Positions 60,656 through 64,000 of a stretch of 64,000 nt of DNA are shown here, in pieces. Source of the stretch: Nocardiopsis_B mangrovi (GTDB lineage: Bacteria; Actinomycetota; Actinomycetes; Streptosporangiales; Streptosporangiaceae); the NCBI RefSeq assembly GCF_042653925.1, contig NZ_JBHSFQ010000007.1:62001-126000 (forward strand), read 5' to 3'. How positions within the stretch are numbered: the stretch's first letter is position 1; the number at the start of each line of letters is the position of its first letter. The translations under genes were made by a program, and so were the position numbers. The notes beneath the pieces are model-generated. The model did no database searches. It saw only the letters and a program-made list of their open reading frames with translations, and was not told where the DNA came from.

Positions 60656-61144
60656 TCAGGGGGAGTCGTAGGCCAACAGGTGCACCCGGGCCTCGTCGGC
60701 GCCCGGGTAGAGGATGAGGACCTCGCGCTGGACGCGCCCCGCGGTGGGCTCGGCACCGCGGCAGGTGGTGCTGCCGTCGACGGTGCCGGGGTCGGCGGGG
60801 TCGATCCCGAACGCCTCGGCGTCGGCGTCGTCGGGGCCTTCGGGGTCGGGGTAGACGCCCAGGTTCTCTGCGGCGCAGAACGCCTCGGCGCCGGCGCGGT
60901 CGGTGTCGAACCGCGCGGTGAGCGTGGTCAGGCCGCCGTCGCTGGTGCGCTCGTCCACCTCCAGCCCCGTGGCCCGCGCGGGGACCTCCAGGCCCGCGAA
61001 CTCCGCGACGCGGCCGGTGTCGGAGGTCGCCGTGGGGCTGGGCGGCGGGGAGGGGGCGGGCGGCTCGGCGCCGCCCGCGGAGCAGCCGGCCGACAGCGCC
61101 GCGAGCGCCAGCGCGCCGGCGAGCACCGCGCTGCGTGTGGTCAT
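60656..61144 (-). CDS. Secreted lipoprotein, unknown function
   Basis: 162 residues from ATG 61144 (AGGA 3 nt upstream). N-terminal signal ending in lipobox LSAGC (Cys at 21), then a Pro/Ser/Thr-rich linker and a small domain with two or three Cys (FCAAENLG, STTCRGAEP) that may form a disulphide. Anchored outside the membrane. 79 bp downstream of the pilin-like gene on the same strand, so probably co-transcribed. Confidence 0.85.
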   Translation of the reverse strand: MTTRSAVLAGALALAALSAGCSAGGAEPPAPSPPPSPTATSDTGRVAEFAGLEVPARATGLEVDERTSDGGLTTLTARFDTDRAGAEAFCAAENLGVYPDPEGPDDADAEAFGIDPADPGTVDGSTTCRGAEPTAGRVQREVLILYPGADEARVHLLAYDSP

Positions 61145-61223
61145 GTGTCCTGCCCTTCCCCTCCTCGGCCGCGGTCCCACTCGGCGTCGGCGGCCCGCCG
61201 CGGCCCCCCGGCGGTCGCGCCCG

Positions 61224-62276
61224 TCACAGGGTGCCATAGCGGATCTCCGGCCTGCTCTGGCCGACCACCCAGAACTCCTGGGCCAGGCCGGTGCGGTGCA
61301 TTTCGCGGTGCGTCCATTGCGACGCGTTGTAGAACGGCGGCTTCAACGCCGTGTGGTCGTCGGGGTCCCAGTCGTAGTACTTCTTGATGTTGACCTGGGT
61401 GTCCACCCGGTAGGTCCACTCTCCGCCCGGCTGCTGCGGCGGGGTCACCGTCACCTCGCCGGTCAGCGAGTAGCGGAAGCTCGCCAGGGCGTACCACCAG
61501 TTGTTGTTGCGGTAGGTGCCCTGGTCGGGGTTGGCGGGGTCGCGGCCGAAGGCGTTCCACTCGGTGCTGAGCGGGAACACCGTGGGCTCGGTGATGCCCC
61601 GCTCCTGGGCCTCCAGGACGGCGGACCGCCCCAGGTCCTCCCGGTCCGATTCCACCCGATCGCGGAATTCGGGGATGTCGCCGACGAGCTTGTCGCCCGA
61701 GATCTGGTAGGTCTCCCCGGAGCCTTCGCGGAAGTGCTCCAGCAGGTCGGCGGCGTCGGGGGAGCCCTGGCGGTCGCGGAAGTAGGCGACGGCGACGGCC
61801 AGCATCTCGTGCGCCTCATAGACCTCGTTGGTGCAGCCGATGAGCAGGAGCAGCCAGCACGAGGTGTGGTCGTCGATGTCGACCGTGTCGTACTGCGCCG
61901 CCGAGTCCGCGGCGGCCGCGTCGTCGGGGTGGGCGGCGGGCGGTGAGGGGAACGGCTCGACGTTGTAGTCGGGCCCGGGGCGGCTGTAGGGCTCACACAG
62001 CGGGTCGCAGGGGTTCTCCGCCGGACCGGGGTCGGGCCGCAGGCCTTGGACGCCGGCCGATCCGTTGCCGCCGGAGCCCGGCTCGCAGTCCTCGTCGGTC
62101 TGCGCGGCGGAGACCCGGCACAGCGCGGCGTCGATGTGGCCGCCGACGCCCTGCGGGATGCCGCTGGTGATCACGACGCCGGCGACGGCCGCGACGAGCA
62201 GGAGCACGGCGGCGTACTCGGTGTAGCCCGCACCGCGGTCGGGTCGGGGGGACGGGGGGACGAGAGCGTGGATCAT
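61224..62276 (-). CDS. Secreted protein with pilin-like (Flp/TadE-type) N-terminus and large C-terminal domain
   Basis: 350 residues from ATG 62276. The N-terminus has a basic stretch, then RGAGYTEYAAVLLLVAAVAG, a type III signal-like segment with the invariant Glu of prepilins. An acidic, Pro-rich linker with several Cys follows, a second hydrophobic patch with Cys (SCWLLLLIGCTN), and a C-terminal domain rich in Trp/Tyr (NNNWWYALASFRYSL, FWVVGQSRPEIR). I do not recognise the C-terminal domain. Likely exported and membrane or pseudopilus associated; pairs with the lipoprotein. Confidence 0.7.
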   Translation of the reverse strand: MIHALVPPSPRPDRGAGYTEYAAVLLLVAAVAGVVITSGIPQGVGGHIDAALCRVSAAQTDEDCEPGSGGNGSAGVQGLRPDPGPAENPCDPLCEPYSRPGPDYNVEPFPSPPAAHPDDAAAADSAAQYDTVDIDDHTSCWLLLLIGCTNEVYEAHEMLAVAVAYFRDRQGSPDAADLLEHFREGSGETYQISGDKLVGDIPEFRDRVESDREDLGRSAVLEAQERGITEPTVFPLSTEWNAFGRDPANPDQGTYRNNNWWYALASFRYSLTGEVTVTPPQQPGGEWTYRVDTQVNIKKYYDWDPDDHTALKPPFYNASQWTHREMHRTGLAQEFWVVGQSRPEIRYGTL

Positions 62277-62640
62277 GGGACGCCTTCGGCTCTGTGATCC
62301 GGTGGGATCCTCCAACAGGGTCGCGGGGGCGCTGGACGGTGGAGCGGCCGAGAGGGCGCGGCCGTTCATGCATGTGGGACGCCGGAGGCGGCGGCGCGGT
62401 TCCGGTTCCGCGCGGAGTTCCGCGTGGCCGGATCGGGCCTTGAAACGGCGCAGGGCGCACCGGGGGCGAGACCGCCGCGCGTCGTCGATCGGGTGATCCA
62501 TCGGCCCTGTCGCCGGGTCGCCACGGGTCGCCTGTTCGGCGAAGGGCGTGCGCGCCTTGCACGGTCGGCCCCGCGCCGGAACCCGGTCGACCGGCTTCCG
62601 GGGACGGCCGTCGACGGCGTTTGGGCGGCGGCCGGGTGCG
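62277..62640. other. Intergenic region, no gene recognised
   Basis: Between the pilin-like gene start and the esterase stop. GC-rich; frames are Arg-rich shadows. It should hold the promoter of the leftward pilin-like/lipoprotein pair, but no convincing hexamers are seen. Confidence 0.4.
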
Positions 62641-63570
62641 CTAGGCGTTCTCGACGGCGGCGGCGCGCGCGAGCCACGCGCGGCTGCGCTGGATGAAGTG
62701 CTCGGCCACGGAGGTCCGGTACCCCCAGCTGGTGAATCCGTGGGGTGCCCCGGGGACGATGTCGAGCTCGCAGGCCACGCCGGCCGCGCGGAGGCGGCGG
62801 GCGTAGTCGGCGTCCTCCTCGGAGAACAGGTCGATGTCGCCCACGCCGATCCAGGCGGGGGGCAGGCCGCGGAGGTCGTCGCGCCGCGCGGCCACCGAGT
62901 ACGGCGCCGGGGCCGCTCCGGGTTCCGCGCCCAGGTAGGAGCGCCAGCCGAATCGGTTCAGCCCGTTGTTCCAGACCCAGTGCCCGACCTCGTCGAGCTC
63001 GGTCCTGGCGGCCGTGCGGTCGTCGAGCATGGGGCACACCAGCAGCTGCGCGCGGGGCTGGAGCCCGCCGCTGTCGCGGAGCCGGTGGGTGAGGCAGGCG
63101 GCGATGCCGCCGCCGGCGCTCTGGCCGCCGACCACGATGCGGGCGGGATCCACGCCGAGGTCCGCCGCGGAGCGGCGGAACCACTCCCAGGCGGCGGCGC
63201 AGTCGTCGAGCGCCGCCGGGAACGGGGCTTCGGGGGCCAGCCGGTAGTCGACCGAGACCACGACCATGCCGAGGTCGCGTGCTGTGCTGGAGCAGAACCG
63301 GTCATCCTGGGAGGGGTGTCCGATGACCAGGCCGCCGCCGTGGATCCACAGCAGCCCGGCCCCGGATGCGCCGGTTTCGGGCCGGTAGACGCGCACGGCG
63401 ACGCCGTCGGCGGTGGAGTCGGCGGACCGGACGCCGTCGACCACCGTCGGCGGGGTGAGGCGGTCCAGCGCGGTCCGCGCCAATCGGCGGAACCACGGCC
63501 GGCCCACGGGCATCAGGGGGACGCGCCGAACCGCGCGGCGCAGCTCGGGGTGCACCTTCGCCAGTTCCAT
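62641..63570 (-). CDS. Hormone-sensitive-lipase family esterase
   Basis: 309 residues. HGGG oxyanion motif near 76, nucleophile GGQSAGGG (Ser near 150), acid in GDIDLF, His in GAPHGF. The N-terminal cap is short. Hydrolyses short acyl esters. The downstream gap holds no terminator I can see. Confidence 0.93.
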   Translation of the reverse strand: MELAKVHPELRRAVRRVPLMPVGRPWFRRLARTALDRLTPPTVVDGVRSADSTADGVAVRVYRPETGASGAGLLWIHGGGLVIGHPSQDDRFCSSTARDLGMVVVSVDYRLAPEAPFPAALDDCAAAWEWFRRSAADLGVDPARIVVGGQSAGGGIAACLTHRLRDSGGLQPRAQLLVCPMLDDRTAARTELDEVGHWVWNNGLNRFGWRSYLGAEPGAAPAPYSVAARRDDLRGLPPAWIGVGDIDLFSEEDADYARRLRAAGVACELDIVPGAPHGFTSWGYRTSVAEHFIQRSRAWLARAAAVENA

Positions 63571-63674
63571 ACTCCCGACCCTATCCGCCCCGCTCGCGGC
63601 CCGTTGCCACGGCCACGGGCCGGGAGCGGGACGGACGGTGTGCCGCGGGGCCGGCCCGGAGCGCGCCGCGGGGG

Positions 63675-64000
63675 TCAGCCAGCCGCGACGGCCTCGTCGT
63701 CGCGGTAGGCGGCGCGCAGCGCGGACAGGAAGGTCTCGACCTCCTGCGCGCCCGACACCCCGTGGGTGCCGTTGACGACGAAGAACGGCACACCGGTGAT
63801 GCCCAGGCGCCGCGCCTCGTTCAGGTCGGCCGCCACGGCGTCGGCGTAGGCGTCGCCCTCCAGCACCCGCCGGGCCTCGTCCCCGGGAACGCCGACCTCG
63901 GCGCCCAGGCGCACCAGGGTGTCGGTGTCGTCGACGATCTCGCCCTCGCCCAGGTGGGCGGCGAGCAGGCGCTCGTGCATCGGCCCGCCCAGCCCGTGGC
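63675..64000 (-). CDS. DsbA/FrnE-family thioredoxin-fold oxidoreductase (5' part outside window)
   Basis: The C-terminal 108 codons are visible; the frame is open to the right edge. ITGVPFFVVNGTHGVSGAQ with the cis-Pro (VP) and the helical insert LLAAHLGEGEIVDD match the FrnE/DsbA family. The catalytic CxxC lies in the missing N-terminus, so activity cannot be judged. Confidence 0.85.
   Translation of the reverse strand, partial: HGLGGPMHERLLAAHLGEGEIVDDTDTLVRLGAEVGVPGDEARRVLEGDAYADAVAADLNEARRLGITGVPFFVVNGTHGVSGAQEVETFLSALRAAYRDDEAVAAG

Noticed and set aside
61050..61110. Pro/Ser repeat in the lipoprotein linker as a DNA repeat element
   Set aside because: It is a low-complexity coding linker typical of actinobacterial lipoproteins, not an independent repeat.

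Overview
This is a stretch of a very GC-rich actinomycete chromosome. Third codon positions are almost all G or C, GTG and TTG starts are common, and TetR and MerR regulators are dense. The style fits Nocardiopsaceae or Streptomyces-like actinomycetes; the genus cannot be fixed from the sequence alone.

Region 1 (1-19.85 kb) is the right-hand part of a hybrid polyketide/non-ribosomal peptide cluster. Transcribed leftward are a lysine/ornithine cyclodeaminase (17270-18307), a 1543-residue C-A-T-C NRPS (12515-17146) and, 2 bp after the NRPS stop, a modular type I PKS that starts at GTG 12512 and stays open to the left edge. The PKS begins with a KSQ loading module (active-site Cys replaced by Gln, methylmalonyl-type AT, ACP). 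Module 1 is KS-AT(malonyl)-KR-ACP. Module 2 is KS-AT(methylmalonyl)-DH-KR and is cut by the window edge. A cytochrome P450 is divergent at 18659-19849. Cyclodeaminase plus a C-A-T-C NRPS plus a modular PKS is the signature of macrolide-pipecolate biosynthesis (the rapamycin, FK506, meridamycin and nocardiopsin class). My inference is a propionate-started polyketide that is capped and cyclised through pipecolate. This is the main system in the window.

Region 2 (20-29 kb) holds an MFS exporter co-transcribed with its own MerR regulator, an S9 prolyl-oligopeptidase-like peptidase, a small membrane protein, a 5'-truncated ABC-F gene, a perfect 70-bp palindrome, a BmrR-like MerR regulator and a small ORF.

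Region 3 (28-43 kb) is a series of regulator/target pairs with readable operators: SDR/TetR, TetR/NmrA-SDR, a TetR-DrrA-DrrB-macrolide-glycosyltransferase operon, and TetR/membrane protein/DUF418. Between them at 36.7-38.1 kb lie recombination remnants: a serine resolvase with Gly at the catalytic Ser, a frameshifted recombinase fragment and a beheaded NmrA gene.

Region 4 (43-64 kb) carries an FAD monooxygenase and a DHA2-type MFS pump, broken glyoxalase and lipase genes, an epoxide-hydrolase-like enzyme, two separate erythromycin-esterase homologues, an AraC/GyrI regulator flanked by an inverted intergenic repeat, an ECF41-type sigma factor, a TetR/RidA pair, a tyrosine phosphatase without a visible start, hydrolases, and a lipoprotein next to a pilin-like secreted protein. 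A DsbA-family gene is cut by the right edge.

Taken together, a macrolide-type assembly line sits beside many genes of macrolide-handling families (P450, MFS, DrrAB plus glycosyltransferase, ABC-F remnant, two Ere homologues). The second Ere homologue has a possible 17-codon leader peptide. Whether those distant genes serve the cluster is inference. I saw no rRNA, tRNA or CRISPR.
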